From Anadara kagoshimensis (taxonomy: Eukaryota > Mollusca > Bivalvia > Arcoida > Arcidae), in assembly GCA_021292105.1 (NCBI GenBank), contig CM037867.1, positions 41,604,843-41,668,842 of the forward strand: a DNA stretch of 64,000 nt, written 5' to 3'. Position 1 is the stretch's first letter; each line of letters starts with the position of its first letter. The translations under genes were made by a program, and so were the position numbers. The notes beneath the pieces are model-generated. The model saw only the letters and a program-made list of their open reading frames with translations. It was not told where the DNA came from and did no database searches. Below, in pieces: positions 1 to 14,029 of this stretch.

Positions 1-112
1 CTATTGAAGTAATATCAAGTAAATTATCCAAGTTTGAATCACACCACCCATTCAAAACATGTTTTTTCATCACTGAAAATGTGATCGGACTATAGTCAAA
101 GATAATAAACAA

Positions 113-242
<130 letters not shown>

Positions 243-843
243 AAACAAACATACTAATCCATGTCAAATGCTGATTGGTAGTTTTGTTCTGGGACGGCCG
301 TCTGGTGCTCTCTTGTACTGTGGAATTGAAACTTGTATAATACATAACTTAAACCCCGATATCTCTGTATTGGCTAGTGCTCCGAGGATATTGCACACTC
401 AGTAGGCAAAACTTGTGTATTTCCCCCCCCCCCCCAAAAAAAAATATACTAATGTCTAAATTTGATGCAATTTGAAAATTGAAATTTCTCAAAATCTAAG
501 GTATACTCCCTCATGCAATGTATGTCCTTAGCTAAATTTAGTAAAATGTATTTTAATAATTTTTTCAACATCTTGAAAACAATTTTGTTGGTTTCATGGT
601 TTTGGTCCGGGCGCTGCTGATGGGGAGTTGTGTTCCGGGACAACCGTCTGGGACTGTGGAATTAAAACTGGTATAATATGTCATCACATTTCCAAAGCAA
701 AGTGAAAATTATAAAAAATGACAAGTTGAGTTTAACATGAAATCCTACCATGAAAGTGAGGCCGAATGTTTCAAAAGGACATTCTTTGCAGCTAAAGTTC
801 AAAGCAAATCTTGACAAATAAGTATTCTCTTTTTATTTAATAA

Positions 844-1310
844 AAAACAAGCATACTAATCCATGTCCGAATCACAATCCAGAAGCAAAGCAAAAACTTT
901 GGAAGTGACAAGTTAGGCTAGGCACGTAAATTGCCACCAGGAGGCTTGGTGCTCCGGAGGGGTAAGCACCTCCTATTTAGCTGACTACACCCGCCTCGTG
1001 TGTTATCAAAATTGTGTGAAAGGAACATGGAACTATGGGACGTCAAATATATCCAGGGCAATCTTGGACACTGAGACATCAAATTTATCAACAATACAGT
1101 TATGATGGCCACAAAACTTTTTGAGGGTCTTCATAAGACTAGGCTTGCAATATCCCTGAGCCAACAACCTATTTGCAAGCAGCCTGCTATTGTACAAAGT
1201 AACTATATTGGGAATAATGTCTACAATAGCGTATTAATTGAGTAACAAATACATCATAAGCAGCAGAAGCAGCCACGTGTATGGAACCTTTTGGAAAACC
1301 CGAATTCGGT
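844..1310 (+). repeat. Family-A dispersed repeat, long copy
   Basis: One head unit plus body, extending into TTGCAAGCAGCCTGCTATTG and CACGTGTATGGAACC. The near-identical long copy at 31360-31820 belongs to the duplicated 5' flank of copy C. Confidence 0.7.
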
Positions 1311-1645
1311 TCCAAGAACAACATAAATTTATATGATTGCATATTCAATGTAAAATAATCTTTCTGGACAATCGTTACTAGGTTTATCATGGGTCATCCG
1401 TGAAACCACATGACCTGCTTTTGACACTTATTAATACTATCAATCGTGGTCATTCATGAATCATTGCGTATTGCATGTTGTATAAAAATGTACATCGATT
1501 TTAATGAATCAGAAGTATACGATTAAAGTTGAATTTACAATAGCCACATCTAATGGCATAAACTCATCAATGTAAAAATAAGGTTTTTGAATTTTATCTA
1601 GATTTTATGGACGTCAATGGAAGTTAGAACATACTTACATCAGGT

Positions 1646-2165
1646 TGTAAGCGAGATAACCCTCGATAATAACATAAATATTGAGAAACATGATGTCCAT
1701 ATCGTAGTTATACCCAATTTCAAGTTTAACGCAATATATAACATAATTCCATTTTATATCAGTATAACAAAGTTCGTTGAGCCATATTTACAGGCTGTAT
1801 CGCGTATGCATTATTATTTTGGTTATATATCACCCTTACTTATAAAAATATTGCTTTTTATACTTCCGTGTTTCTGTGGCTTTCATACAACATCACATTG
1901 TAAGCGAGGTAACTCTCAATAATAATTATAATAACATTAACATTGCAAACCATTTAGGCAACCGTTGTAATAATCTTTAGTTTAAGTTTAATGTTAAACA
2001 TAATTCTATTTTATATCAGTATGATAAAATACATAAATGCGATATATTTACAAGCCTTATTGCGTATATTTTATTTTGGTGAAATATCACCATTAATTAT
2101 TCAAATACTGAGTTGTATACTTCTGTGTAATGGAGCTTTACTTCAAGTTAAGATTGTTGCTTTTA
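1646..2165 (+). repeat. 254-bp tandem duplication upstream of copy A
   Basis: Two diverged units start at GTAAGCGAG (1646 and 1900) and share CATAATTCNATTTTATATCAG and TATTTACARGCNTNATTGCG. The same pair recurs upstream of copies C (about 32130-32640) and D (about 48880-49390). Confidence 0.55.
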
Positions 2166-2728
2166 AATATACATGTATTTGATCAGTTTACAAATTAGCA
2201 AACTATCTCACACTAGTATTTCTGCCAAGCAGGATTCGAGTGTAGGCAACCGGGGACGTTCTAGCACATATTTTTGCGCTTTTCACCATTCGGTCACAGC
2301 AAAACCATGAGAGATAGGCATGAAAAGTAAGATGAACAAACTGTCAAAATGAAAAAGAAACCTGAATTAAAGGAAGCGATTGATTAGATACAATTTTGCA
2401 TGTAAATAATATATAGCAACTCTGATTATAAAAAGAAATGCCTTTCGATATTGTTATATAATATAAAATTTATAAATTTGGTTAACAAGCACATTGAATG
2501 GTATTTTTGCATTTGCTTCACACTTGTTTTTTCACTTTAATCCGTCATTGATATACGTAGAGTTTAAATATCTGCTGACATTGAATGTGGTGCACTTTTA
2601 AATATCAAAGTTATCATGTGTCATTTTAATACAATGTAATATAAACTGATGAAAATTGAGACGGCGTAGTTCCTGGTATAGACACAGATGATAACTGTCA
2701 TTAACACGCAGAGATTCCTGGATACTAC

Positions 2729-2736
2729 TATATATA
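2729..2736 (+). promoter_or_regulatory. TATA box of copy A
   Basis: TATATATA lies in the context ACTATATATACAGG, 108 bp before the ATG. The same block recurs upstream of copies B, C and D at nearly the same distance, so it is the likely core promoter. The transcription start would be about 25-30 bp downstream, giving a short 5' UTR. Confidence 0.6.
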
Positions 2737-2843
2737 CAGGACCATGATCATCAGGTATTCAATGATCGTTTACAGATTTTGGAAAAATCTTGAAACTTTT
2801 GTCAAAAAGTGACATAGATTACGTCATCGTCTTAGCCAACATA

Positions 2844-3110
2844 ATGTTTAAAGAATTTATCTTCTGGTAAGTCTGTTATAACTTTAATTGTTTTTTTCAA
2901 ACTTTCAAACAGCATTTAGTGAACCGCAGTAACAAATTGTTGAATAGTCCACTACAGAAGAGTTCAAAGTGTAGAAAACAGGTATTTAGGTAATACGTAT
3001 TTTATATTTTTATGTACCATGTTTTAATTATTTATTATTTTATTCATTTAGTAATATATTGTTTCATTCTTTTATTTATTTATTATTTATTTATTTTATT
3101 TCATTCTATT

Positions 3111-3141
<31 letters not shown>

Positions 3142-4906
3142 TTTTATTTTATTTTATTTATATATTTTTTTATTTTGTTTAGCCGGATCAGTTATATATA
3201 TTCCTATTTTTATCGGAAAGGACAGAAATCCTTTTCAATTCTAAATGCCACATTGTACATGTGTTTTGTTGCAGACTTTATCAGTTATTTGGACTCATGT
3301 TACGGAAAAACAAATTGGCTGTATTTGGCGTGTTGTTAACCGTTCATTTCAACGTGTAAACGTCAAATGAATAGTAACCTCGCAATTTAAAGTCATACGA
3401 TGTCTGTTTAATTGGATCGCGAATTCAATATCCATGGCATCATAGTTGGTAAAATAAATGGAATTGTATTCAATTATCGTTTGCTAATAATTGTTTTCTT
3501 TATCTGTGTAAGGAAAACCACAAATCCTATTAAAATATTAAATATGCTAATTTAATTTTTACAGATACAATTTTAATATGATGAGACCATTAAATTCAGC
3601 CTGAATACCTTTGCTTTTAAACATTAAAATTAATTAAACCGATTAAAAAATTTATTAAAATAAATGCGTGGAAAAAAAACCCAGAAAATACAAGAGTATT
3701 TTCTGGTTACTGAAAATCTTTAGTTGAAAAGATTAATAACCTATACTACGTTAATGAATATTTCGCCAATTTTGAGAAATCATAGAAACATAGTATTGAG
3801 TCTGGTAATTCAAACACGCGTTTCCGATTTGGAAGAAGATATAAAGTAATTTTCGTTTAACTTTCAAACTCAAACTATGACATTTCTAAGTTTCGGATTG
3901 ATCGAACAATGCAGAAGTTCCGGTTAATGAATATTTGATCAAAATCGAGATGGTTAATTCGAAGAAAAAAATTACTCCTATTCATTTGATAAACGAACAA
4001 AAGATATTTAAACTACTTTTCGGAGGTTTGGTCGATCTTGTCATAAATGATTATGTTTTTTTAACTCAATCTTCACCTTATACTTTGCGGCAATTTTTGT
4101 CTCTGCATAAACTTAAAATAAAACAGAAAAAGAAGTCGTAGTTTTGGTTTCTGGTAAACGTTATTCACAATAATTGAAACAATCTTTATTATTAATAATA
4201 AATCGGAAGTATGGGATGATGATAGTGTTAAAAATGTATTTGGTATAGAGATCGTTTATTTTATTCGCAAAAATCGGAATGTTTAGGAAGAACTTCTTAA
4301 ATCAATATACGTCCGGGCTTGTTAAAGAAAATCACGAATTAAACATTTAATGTAAAAGAGTTAAAGAAGATTCGAGTTTAATTAAATTTCGGCGAGTTGT
4401 GAAAGATATAGTGATTTTATCAATCAGACAAAATTGAAATACTAACATTTGAATTGCATACATGAAATCATTGATTAATTGTATCTGAGTCTAATCACAA
4501 TGTATAATCAAAATATATTCAGTTTACATTTCCCAACAATATTTAAAAGAGACTTGTTCTGGATTCCTTTGTTCATCAAGATACTTGAATTTGCAGATTT
4601 CTTAACCATATCTGCATGATGCTATCATACATGCCATTTTAAGATTAACCATACAAGCTTATATGTGGTACATATTTTATTTTTAGGCTGCTGGTTGTTT
4701 ATTGCATGATTCAAATTCATGGGAAGGAGGATAAAATTCGGCGATTTTTGAAACATTCAAAATTGCATCAAGTACAAAAACTTCTTAATCAAATGGAAAG
4801 AAACAAAAAGGCTCTGTCATGTTTGTGTGACATGATAAAGAATAATCAGAGAAAATATACGAAACAAGGTAAGAACAGACAGATAGAACGAGAAAGCGAA
4901 AACGAG

Positions 4907-4954
<48 letters not shown>

Positions 4955-6815
4955 CAGAGAGTGTGTGTGTATGTATATAAGTGTGTTAACTGATTCTTAC
5001 GTTACGTTGAACATCTTCAGCATTATATCTTTAATGCAATGTTGTTATATTGATGCAATTTTCTTCTTTAAATGATTTGCTTTTTCAGGAGCTGCCATAT
5101 ATGTGAGATGGGGACGGACTACGTGTCCAGGAAATGGTACAGAATTGATGTATTCGGGTAAGAAACGAATTAAGGATGTAAGCTCTAGGATAAGAGCATA
5201 AAATGTCTTTTTTTTCTGGTAACTCTTATACCATCCACAGTGCCTCAATGTAAATGGAACAATTTTCATTAAACCTCAATTACTCCTCATTCTGTTCTCT
5301 ATCGAATTGAAACTGAAATGCTTTTTCCCTTTGTAAATGGATAAATTTTCAAAAATATATATCTGTATCAAATTGAAGTGTTAGCACTATACCTATGCTT
5401 GAAGTTAGGAAAGTAAAGGACTCTGTATATTAAGTAAATATGCCCTATACCCATAGTTTTACATTCCTTTCATTCCAAATTTTGATTACATATGTTGCGA
5501 GTTTTGGTATTTTAGCTGGAAGTGCTTAACCTCCTGGATCATTCCGTTCTCACTACTCTGGTGAAAGTTAATGTATTTCACCTGATTCGGAAGCTTCAAA
5601 GATTTTTACTTTGCTATTGATTTGTAATTTGGACATAAAACTTCAAAATTGATTTTTTATAGAACTAAATTGTTTATATTTACGCGTTGGTGTCAAAGAG
5701 TTACACATTTCTTTCATTCTTAATATTGAATGAGCGCTAGAAGTTAGTAAGGTAAAACATGCTTACCTTAAACATAAAGTTCTTACTTTGCGTTTGAAAT
5801 TTAATTTGGATATTGACTGATGGGTTTGCTTTTGTTTGCTTACAGTAAATATAATAACATACAGAAATAAAAAAATGACATCAATTTGTATGGCTACATT
5901 TTGTCTATCACAACTTTTACAATATTCGACAAAACACCCCTGGATAATGTATGTGATGTAATGGTAGCTTGAAGACAATTGGTGCTTTCAAAGATTCATT
6001 CAGTGTAAGATGTCGTCTTCCAGGACACATGTAACAGTGACCAATTATATCAATAAATAAAAAAACAATCAATACGTATTTCTTCTGGCGTTATATAGGC
6101 TATAAAGATAATAATAAAGATGGTAAAATTAATCAAGTTTTGTATTATGTTACAGGTTACGCTGCAGGGAATGATTATAATTCTCCTAACAGAGGTGGTC
6201 CTTCTAATTACTTGTGTTTACCTAAAAATCCTGACTGGGCGAAATATCAGGATTCTGGCGACAAATATTCCGCGAAGATATATGGGACAGAATATAAGAC
6301 ATATAGCTACACAGTAGGAGAGGCCTTAGACAAATCACATATAGAATTCGAAGTGCCTTGTGCTGTGTGTCAGAATACAATACGTACTGGAGTGTTTATG
6401 CTTCCAGGTGTGTTATTGACCATTTACAATTCATGTTATTGTAACCAATAAGGAAATAAGGATCTGAGATTAGTTCTGGAGCCCACAGCCTCACTTTCCT
6501 TGGTATAGGTTCATGTGTTTAACTTAATTTGCCAGTTTCAGCGCTTATACTCGGATTTTGGATTGTGATTTTGACATGGTTTGGTAGCTTAATTTGGTGG
6601 TTACCCTTCCGAAGCACCTGACCTCACTTTCCTGGAGGAAATCTACGTGTCTAACCTAACTTGTCAATTTCTAAGTTTTAAACTTTGCTTCTGGATTATG
6701 AAATAAATAAGTATATTTTTTATTAGTAATTGGATTGGCCTTGGAGATCATTCGAAAATTAATTCAGTCATTAAAATTAAACCCACTAGTCGTACAGCGG
6801 TTGTGAAAAGATAGG

Positions 6816-6851
<36 letters not shown>

Positions 6852-7429
6852 AGTTTACTTGTTATTTTACATCTGCATTGGTCATTTGTATGGAAGACAT
6901 GTTTTATGCTTCAAATTACTTTTTCTTATATTAATTTTGTATGTGAAAAGTGAGACCCAACAAATATTTAAACCTTTGCGTTTACAAAAAAAAATTAAGA
7001 AATTGCCAATAGGAGAATAATTTTCACCGGTTTGCAAAACTAGTCAGGTAAAATAATGTACGTTTAACATTTATGTGTGTTTTAATCAATACGTAAATAT
7101 TTATATTTTGTTGTGAAAGAAAACGTCAAATCATAAACATTAAACAACTTTTTTTATTTACCCATATGCAATCAGTTTTCTTTTTATTTACAGGGAAGAC
7201 AAAGTGTTTTCCAGGATGGCAACTGGAATATAGAGGGTACCTGATGTCGGACCATACAAGCCATTCCGCTTCTGAATACATCTGTGTTGATGCTCATCCT
7301 GAGCATATTGGGTCCAAAAGTAATCTTAACGGACGGTTACTTTATCCCGTTGAAGCGTCTTGTGGGTCTTTGAAATGTCCACCATACGTCAACAACAGAG
7401 AACTAACGTGTTCTGTTTGTACTCGTTGA
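2844..7429 (+). CDS. Secreted short-chain collagen C4-like protein, copy A (5 exons, 253 aa)
   Basis: Exons are 2844-2866, 4687-4868, 5089-5157, 6156-6407 and 7194-7429 (TGA). All introns are GT-AG and the lengths sum to 762 nt. Exon 1 gives only MFKEFIF plus two bases of W. Exon 2 completes the signal peptide MFKEFIFWLLVVYCM and adds a basic, helix-prone head (to residue 68) with a CLC motif. Exons 3-5 encode the cysteine-rich domain: RWGRTTCP with an NGT glycosylation sequon (exon 3), NYLCLPKNPDW and PCAVC (exon 4), then CFPGWQLEYRGYLMS, YICVDAHPE and LKCPPYVNNRELTCSVC (exon 5). This matches the C-terminal domain of sponge short-chain collagen C4 and its many molluscan relatives, but no Gly-X-Y repeat is present. 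The role is unknown; a secreted, disulfide-bonded, possibly oligomeric extracellular protein is inferred. An ATTAAA lies just after the stop. Family assignment is strong, function is not. Confidence 0.88.
4905..4985 (+). repeat. (GA)n-(GT)n microsatellite in intron 2 of copy A
   Basis: Purine tract followed by a short GT tract, starting about 35 bp after the exon 2 donor. The same arrangement occurs in B (16790-16855), C (36140-36325) and D (52865-52995). Confidence 0.85.
5515..5650 (-). repeat. Family-A fragment in intron 3 of copy A
   Basis: Reverse fragment with GGAAGTGCTTAACCTCCTGG, CACTACTCTGGTGAAAGTTA and a degenerate head. The same insertion is found at 17560-17690 (B), 42695-42850 (C) and probably 53575-53700 (D), so it predates the duplications. 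Confidence 0.55.
6470..6705 (-). repeat. Family-A repeat in intron 4 of copy A
   Basis: Reverse copy (CCTTCCGAAGCACCTGACCT, CACTTTCCTGGAGG, GCTTCTGGATTATG). An equivalent lies at 43870-44075 in copy C; none is present in copy D. Confidence 0.6.
6819..6850 (+). repeat. Poly(A) run in intron 4 of copy A
   Basis: Thirty-two consecutive A. The equivalent place in copy C (about 44187) is AT-mixed, so the run expanded in A. Confidence 0.9.
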
Positions 7430-8349
7430 TTAGTAATTAAAGTACATGTCTGCACTTAATATTTTCATTTTTTATTCTTGAATAAGACAAACTCCATGAA
7501 TCAAGCTTTGGCAGGTCGCTAGCTGCCTAATCTTAAATAACTTTATTAATTACTATTTGCTATATAATTTTTCCAATTTTCAGTTTCTAAACAAATTGAA
7601 TCTATTACCTACTCGCAATAAGTGTAAAGAGTGTCAAAGCCTCTTTTCTATGAATTTTTGTCAAATTTCTTGCGATTTGTTGTCTTTCAACAACGTTTTG
7701 AAGTTGCATTTAAAAAGCATGCGCTTAAGTTTAGTGGTGTCTACATAGTGACACAATAGATGGAATGTTTTTGAAGAAACAAGGCATCAATAAGGTGTGG
7801 AGCTCCGGACGAAAAGGTAAAGTGTAAGTACATTAAAAAACAATAACTACTTTCCCTGAAACGAACGCCGTATTTCTTTCAAAAATCGAATCAATAATTA
7901 CTGAGAAATTTTGAGATAACCCCTTTGCACACCTGAATGGAATCTTGAATTTCTCAATGGACCTTACTTTCAAGGTGGAGGTAGGGTGACAAATGTAAGT
8001 ACTGGTCACAAAATTATAAGTTGCAAGGTTGGTTAAATGTTTTTTATAAACGTTTAGTTACGTCACAGCATCAACTTTTTCATGTTGTGCGTGAAAAATA
8101 TGCAAGTGTTTCTGGTCTGTTTTGAATCGTTGCACAAGCAATGTTGATAAGGCCAGATGGTATATAATGTCTGTCTCTGGATTAAAAACCTGTGTACTTG
8201 ACACTGTAGTTGGGCTTTGCTATCACTCGAAGTTAGTTAAATATCAATTAAGGCCACCCTTAGTATATGATTGTACAAAGTAGCTACATGCACAAAATCA
8301 AGTTAATTTGGAATCAATTGTACATATCTGAGTCTCAGATACATATATC

Positions 8350-8700
8350 TTTTTCTAAATATAGGTGCTGGAGTAAAGTTTACACCCAACCAAAATCATT
8401 TACTTATATCAAAGTGGTCATTTTAGGAATGTTGGGGAAATCTGGAATAGATTGTCTGGAGAAAACCACTGACATCAACAGACACCTTTTTCACACTAGG
8501 ATCAGTCCCAAGTTGCCTGTTTCTAAATATAAGTGTTGCCAGAGTAAAGTTTACACCCAGTCAAAATCATTTTATAATATTGTATAATATGTAATTTACT
8601 TATATCAAGGTGGTAATTTTAGAAATGTTGGAGGAATCTAGATTGTCTAGAGAAAACCACTGACATTAACAGTTAGATTGACAAAAATCACACTAGTATC
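8350..8700 (+). repeat. Tandem pair of about 175-bp units downstream of copy A
   Basis: TTTCTAAATATA, AAGTTTACACCCA, AAAACCACTGACAT and CACTAG occur twice in the same order, with break near 8520. A single truncated unit lies in the copy C flank near 46480. Confidence 0.55.
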
Positions 8701-8819
8701 AATCCCAATCAAAAACAAATATACTAATCCATTTCCCTTTCCCAAGTGAGATTCAAACCTTGAAGGCAAAAGGTGTAATAGATAAACACACACATGGACG
8801 AATCAGCCCCCAGGTCCCA

Positions 8820-10600
8820 TGGAATACACATATACACTGAATTTATCAATAAAGTAAACGGTGCACGTTTAAAGAGAATAGCTGTCGTATGCTGATTTTA
8901 AATGTCTCGTTTTATATAGAAATTGGAAACTAGCAAATGACATATCTTAAAATATACGCATTTTGATTTCTGAAGAAAATAAATAAAAATAAAAAAAAGA
9001 AAAGAGACTTCATAAGCATAATTCAATCGTAAAAATTGCACCTTCATCCCTTAATAGCTTGAAAATCAACAAAATCATTCTAACAAAAAATCGTTTGTTT
9101 TAAATTAAGAAAAAATTGTGTTAAATAATTGAAAAATTGAAGATCAAGCTTACCTACAGGAACAGAATGAAGCAAATATCAGTAATAATAGTCTCAAAAG
9201 TTTCAATTACTTTTTTCAATTCTTCTGCCAAATTGCTTATGAGAAGATGCGCTAAAAATTTACCCAAGTGTTCATAGTGGCAGACTAGATGTTAATCTCC
9301 AATTAAACCATATATGATCAGCTATTTGGTTAACAATACTAGTTTTGTTTCCGGTCTTTTTACATTAAATTGTTCCCGAATCAACCAAAGTAATAATATT
9401 GACAACAGAACGATAAATACATTTGATTTCTGATAAGATTGAGAATGATTTGTAGTTGTTGGACCATGACCACAGATCAAATTGTAAACATTACAGTTAA
9501 CCATTCCTGATTTCAAAAGTAATAAATCTAGAATAATGTGTTTTTATTAAATAATGTCTTTAGTTGATCTCGAAGATGTTTCTTGGACCACACCCCAGCT
9601 ACAATTGTGTACATAATAGAAATTGATTGGAAATGTTCACCAAATGTTTTATGAACGTTTCCTTAAGTAGGGGCATTATTATTATGTAAATTTGATAGAC
9701 TAGTTTTAGTTAAAGTTCGTATGATATTGCCATATTAAAGATATGAATGTTGAATTTATGATAAAAGGGACTTTCGACTTCGTATCACGCAAACATATAG
9801 ATTTAAATGTGATTCTTTGAAACAGAACGTATTAAATACAGATTACAATATAAGTAGGGCGAGCTGAAAATTGCAACTATAAATATAAATATGTGTTTGG
9901 CTTTTGTCAAAACTGCCTACTATTAGATAAGAAATTAGGAAATAACAAAATTAGTAAAGTTTAAAATTTCATTGAAAAACTGTATAAGCATATAATGATT
10001 AAGTGATGTCTAGATGTATGGATAAAAACTGCTTTGCTTATATTGCCATCGGACAAATTTTGTTAGTTGCGGTTCTTAAGGTTATTGGAATTTCGACCAA
10101 TTGAAAATAAATAATATGGCATGTGTTTATTTGTATAAGCTAGCGACATAGATATTTCGTAGAGCAAATACTAAGCATTTCAAATAAATACATGTAATTT
10201 TAAATAATATAACTACATTCCAACGTATGATAATTATGTTCTTATAAAAGCAAACATTAAAAAATTAGTGTTCAAATCACAATCCCAAGGCCACCTAAAA
10301 GCCGGCAAATTTAGATAAACACGTCATCTTCCTACAGATAAATAATGCCAGGTGATATGGTGCCATGAGACATGTAAATGTAATTGTGTGACAAAACTTA
10401 TCAACTCAATCATTGTGTTCACTTTAGAACAATGGATAACTTAACGCTAAGCACAATATAGTGTTATCAGTACAGACAGTTAAATGTCCAGATTCCGACA
10501 TAGAACATGTATAAGGTTTTTTTTATTGATTGGCGAAATCTTTATTTCGAGTAAAATGCAACAATGACACCATAAAGTTTTGTAGAAAAAAGTGTAAAAA
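8820..10600. other. No gene recognised
   Basis: AT-rich sequence with scattered stops. A weak minus-strand frame (9516-9322) has a hydrophobic stretch but no family resemblance. A partial family-A fragment (GTTCAAATCACAATCCCAAG) lies near 10270. Confidence 0.5.
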
Positions 10601-10869
10601 TGAAAATACATGATGACAGTGTTGCAAGGAGATAAAAACACTCAGTCCTCTGCGAGTACAACTACTGGAATAAGTCAGATTTCGACAATACTAAAAATTG
10701 ATTTTTACTTTTAAAAAGTAGTAGAACAAAAACAACATAATAGTATTTAATCCACTCCGTGTAACTTTCATCATTGTATAGACGTTGAACACTGAAAGAA
10801 AAAACTGAAGGTCGAACATCAAATATCTCACTTTCGCAAAGAACTGCCGTCCTTAATTCCATTCTGAGG

Positions 10870-11360
10870 TAACTGGAAGACTAATACGCGACAACAAATG
10901 TTTAATATGACGTAATACACCGGTAATGGAAGGCAAAATTGCACGACCGAGGCCGATTGGTATACTTCTTTGTAACAAGCCTTTTACATTATTATCCTTA
11001 TTTAACTTATGTTTGCTTAATTTTAATGATGAATGGTTTAAAATATGCATTTACTCGCTCTGAATTGACACTACAAATTTCACCGTAATTGTTTTCAAAG
11101 AAAAAAGTCCAATGATCCCATTGCAGCTTAATGCTGCCCAGGCTGTAACTTTTTCGGAATGAAGAGGTTTTTATGCATGAAATTCAGTTTTAGCAGTACC
11201 CCAAAATTTAATATTCTGTTTATTTACTGCATCATCAAGTTGAAAAAGGGCCTCATCAGTAAACTACATGTTATTCACGACATTGTCATTTTGCTGTAAT
11301 ATCCAGAGACAAAGTTTGATTCTTCTCGCAATGTCCGTATCCTTCAGGTGTTGCATTACG
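10870..11360 (-). pseudogene. IS630/Tc1-mariner-type transposase relic
   Basis: The minus-strand reading has FTDEALFQLDDAVNKQNI, KFWGT, KPLHSEKVTAWAALSCNG and IIGLFF, the first-Asp block of an IS630-like DDE transposase, with two in-frame stops. A later degenerate block, NRPRSCNFAF, resembles the end-of-core PPRSCDLTPLD motif. About 10620-10870 is the likely non-coding end of the element. It is shared with 30245-30640. Confidence 0.6.
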
Positions 11361-11399
11361 GCAATTTTATAGTATTTAGTTTATTTACACATTCGATTT

Positions 11400-12830
11400 A
11401 CGTAATTATCCTAGATGTATAAATGAAAAATTAATTTGGTTCACTTACCATGTCACCAATTTTTGATTCCGTGGGCTACAAATGTATTCCAATTTAAATA
11501 AAATATGTATGAACTAGCAGCACTGTTTGGAACAATAATAAACAAGTGGAGTATTTACAACCAATAAAAACATACCAATTCATAATAAATTGCAATCCAA
11601 AAACAAAGCATGAAACGGGCAAATAAAGTTAAACATGTGAACTTCTACACGGAATATGATAATGTGTGCTTTAATATTCATATTCGAGAAATATAAATGT
11701 AATTAAATTATTATTTTCGTTACAAAACAATAAATAACTGAACGTACAATATACGCAAGAGCAATTACTTGTCGCATTCCTACATATATACATATTATAA
11801 TCATTCATATGTTTCCATAATAACGGGAACGTTTACAAAGCATATGAATGTATGAATTTTGCATTAATGGAAGCAATAAAAAACCCCTACATCAGTATTG
11901 CAGTTGAAACATGTATACTTTTGCACATGCAACTTGAGGCATAAAGTCCGATTACAAAAATAGTCTACTACTTTTAGACAATTTAATGTCATAAGTTACT
12001 CAGATTTAGATGCCGATATTTATAAATGCAATAGTTTCAATTATTGACAAAAACAACAACTAGACAATTTTTTTATTGAAATATGTATGCATTTATAAAC
12101 TTTTCTAGGTCTAAATATATCAATAAGCCATTTTGTTTTTTAATGTTATTATTCATAACATGGAGTTTAAGACGTTGAACGGAATTGGTAAATTGTATTA
12201 CTTGATTTGAATATATTTTTATCTAATTACAATCCCTTTAATAATTTTTGTCAATCTTAATTTATAAGGCTTCACAAAGGTCATCTATCTGTATTTTCGA
12301 TTTTCATCTTTTTATTGTCTAAAATTTTTAACAATTAACAAGATTGGCTATATATATATATATAAATTTATTATAATCTTGGTGAGAAGCACTCTTATCT
12401 CACAAATAGATATATTTATCTTTTATACATGTAAACTTAGTGGTCGTTGTCAGTATTATAACCACACAATATCCAGTGCTGCCATTCCCTATTGAGAAGT
12501 CTAAATTAGCAATAATTGTTTAAAATAAATTTCTGATGTTTCTTGCTTCTTTTTGTTATATGTTCCTTTGTGTTTTAGATAATGTTTACTTACGTTTCTT
12601 CGTCTCAAATTCTGAAAGTACATTCACTAACAAAAACAAGCTTATAAGTAAAAAGTAATGATAAATTATATGAAATTAAAAATCTCAAAATTTTGAGTTA
12701 TTTGTAGGGGAAAAATTTACAAAGTGCAAAGGAAACCCGGATAAAACAATACAAAATGGTGTAAACAAATAATAAAAACCCTCTAAATTTAAATGGAAAC
12801 ATCTGATTCATTGTTATTTTATGTGAAAAT
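11400..12830. other. No gene recognised
   Basis: AT-rich sequence with nothing recognisable. Homology to the 5' flanks of A, C and D begins near 12830. Confidence 0.5.
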
Positions 12831-13045
12831 ATATTTTGTTACACTCGTTTATTCAGTAAATCCGGTGTTGACATATGTAGAGTTTGAACATATGCCGACA
12901 GTAATGAGTTGCAGATTACAATATCATATTTATCAAGTATCATTTCAATACATCAATATAAACTGATGAAATTTGCATCGATGTATTTCCTTTTATAGAC
13001 ACATTATGTTACTGGTATTATGATGCAGACATACCTGGATGCTAC

Positions 13046-13053
13046 TATATATA
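13046..13053 (+). promoter_or_regulatory. TATA box of copy B
   Basis: TATATATA in GCTACTATATATACCGG lies 77 bp before the copy B ATG. It is homologous to the boxes of A, C and D, but the stretch between TATA and ATG is shorter. The promoter is still recognisable although the coding sequence is broken, so B might be transcribed. Confidence 0.5.
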
Positions 13054-14029
13054 CCGGATCTTGATCTTCAATAGACATTTCGAGATTTTGGAAAACTTGT
13101 ACTACGCAATAATCCCAACATAATGTTTAAAGAATTTAGCTTGTGGTAAGTCTGTTATAACTAATTTTTTTTAAATTTTGAAAAAAAGATTTAGTAGAGC
13201 GTGTTTGTAAAATTGGCGGTAGCATTCTTCAAAAGAATTTCACTGTATACTAATTTCTGCTTATTTTTCCGTTGAAAAATTTCCGCAAAATTGGTACCAC
13301 GCATAAAAAATATATATTTTCTATTTTATAGTTAGGTGCATAAACCCGGGAATATACTATCACTTAAAATTGTCAGAAATTACAAAAAATTTACGTACAT
13401 TTACAAAAGATATTTTGGTAATATTTGTTTAAATTTGACTTTGAAATATCTTTTTTTATTTTACATTTATACCCTACTTTTTATCTATTTATTCATTGAT
13501 TTGTTTTATATATATGTATATATTTTTATATTATTGTTTAATATTTTTTTATTTCTTTTTATTTTAATTTTTATATTTATTTTGTTGTGTCGGATCTAAT
13601 TTTGTATTGGAAAACAAACAATTTTCAGTAATCAATATTAATACCAAATGCGGCATTATACAGTTAATAATTACAGTTATTGGGATAGGAATATTCCTCT
13701 GTCAATAAGACTAATGACATATAAAGATCATTAATTTATTTAAGATGTTTACCATCATGTAATATTGTAAAATTTGTTGTTTGTGACATGTCGATCGTTG
13801 TTCATTGAAATACATTAACGCCAAATTATTGTTTGATGATTAAATATTGCCTTGCAATACCATGAAACATGATGGTTGTAAAACGGAATCGCCTAAATAT
13901 TATTAATGCAACGTTATCTTGAGAATAATCAAGCAGTCTAACAGTCGTTTATTATTATATCAATGTTACGTTTCAAAAATGTAATATTTATTTTTTACAC
14001 CGAATATTGATTTTATCGTTTCACTTTGA

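Noticed and set aside
3059..3244. Hydrophobic Tyr/Phe/Leu-rich frames in intron 1 of A (and 13336-13599, 50249-50505)
   Set aside because: They come from TTTA repeats in intron 1, not membrane proteins.
9322..9516. Minus-strand 64-codon frame with a hydrophobic segment
   Set aside because: No family resemblance, no splice-linked exon and not shared with other copies.
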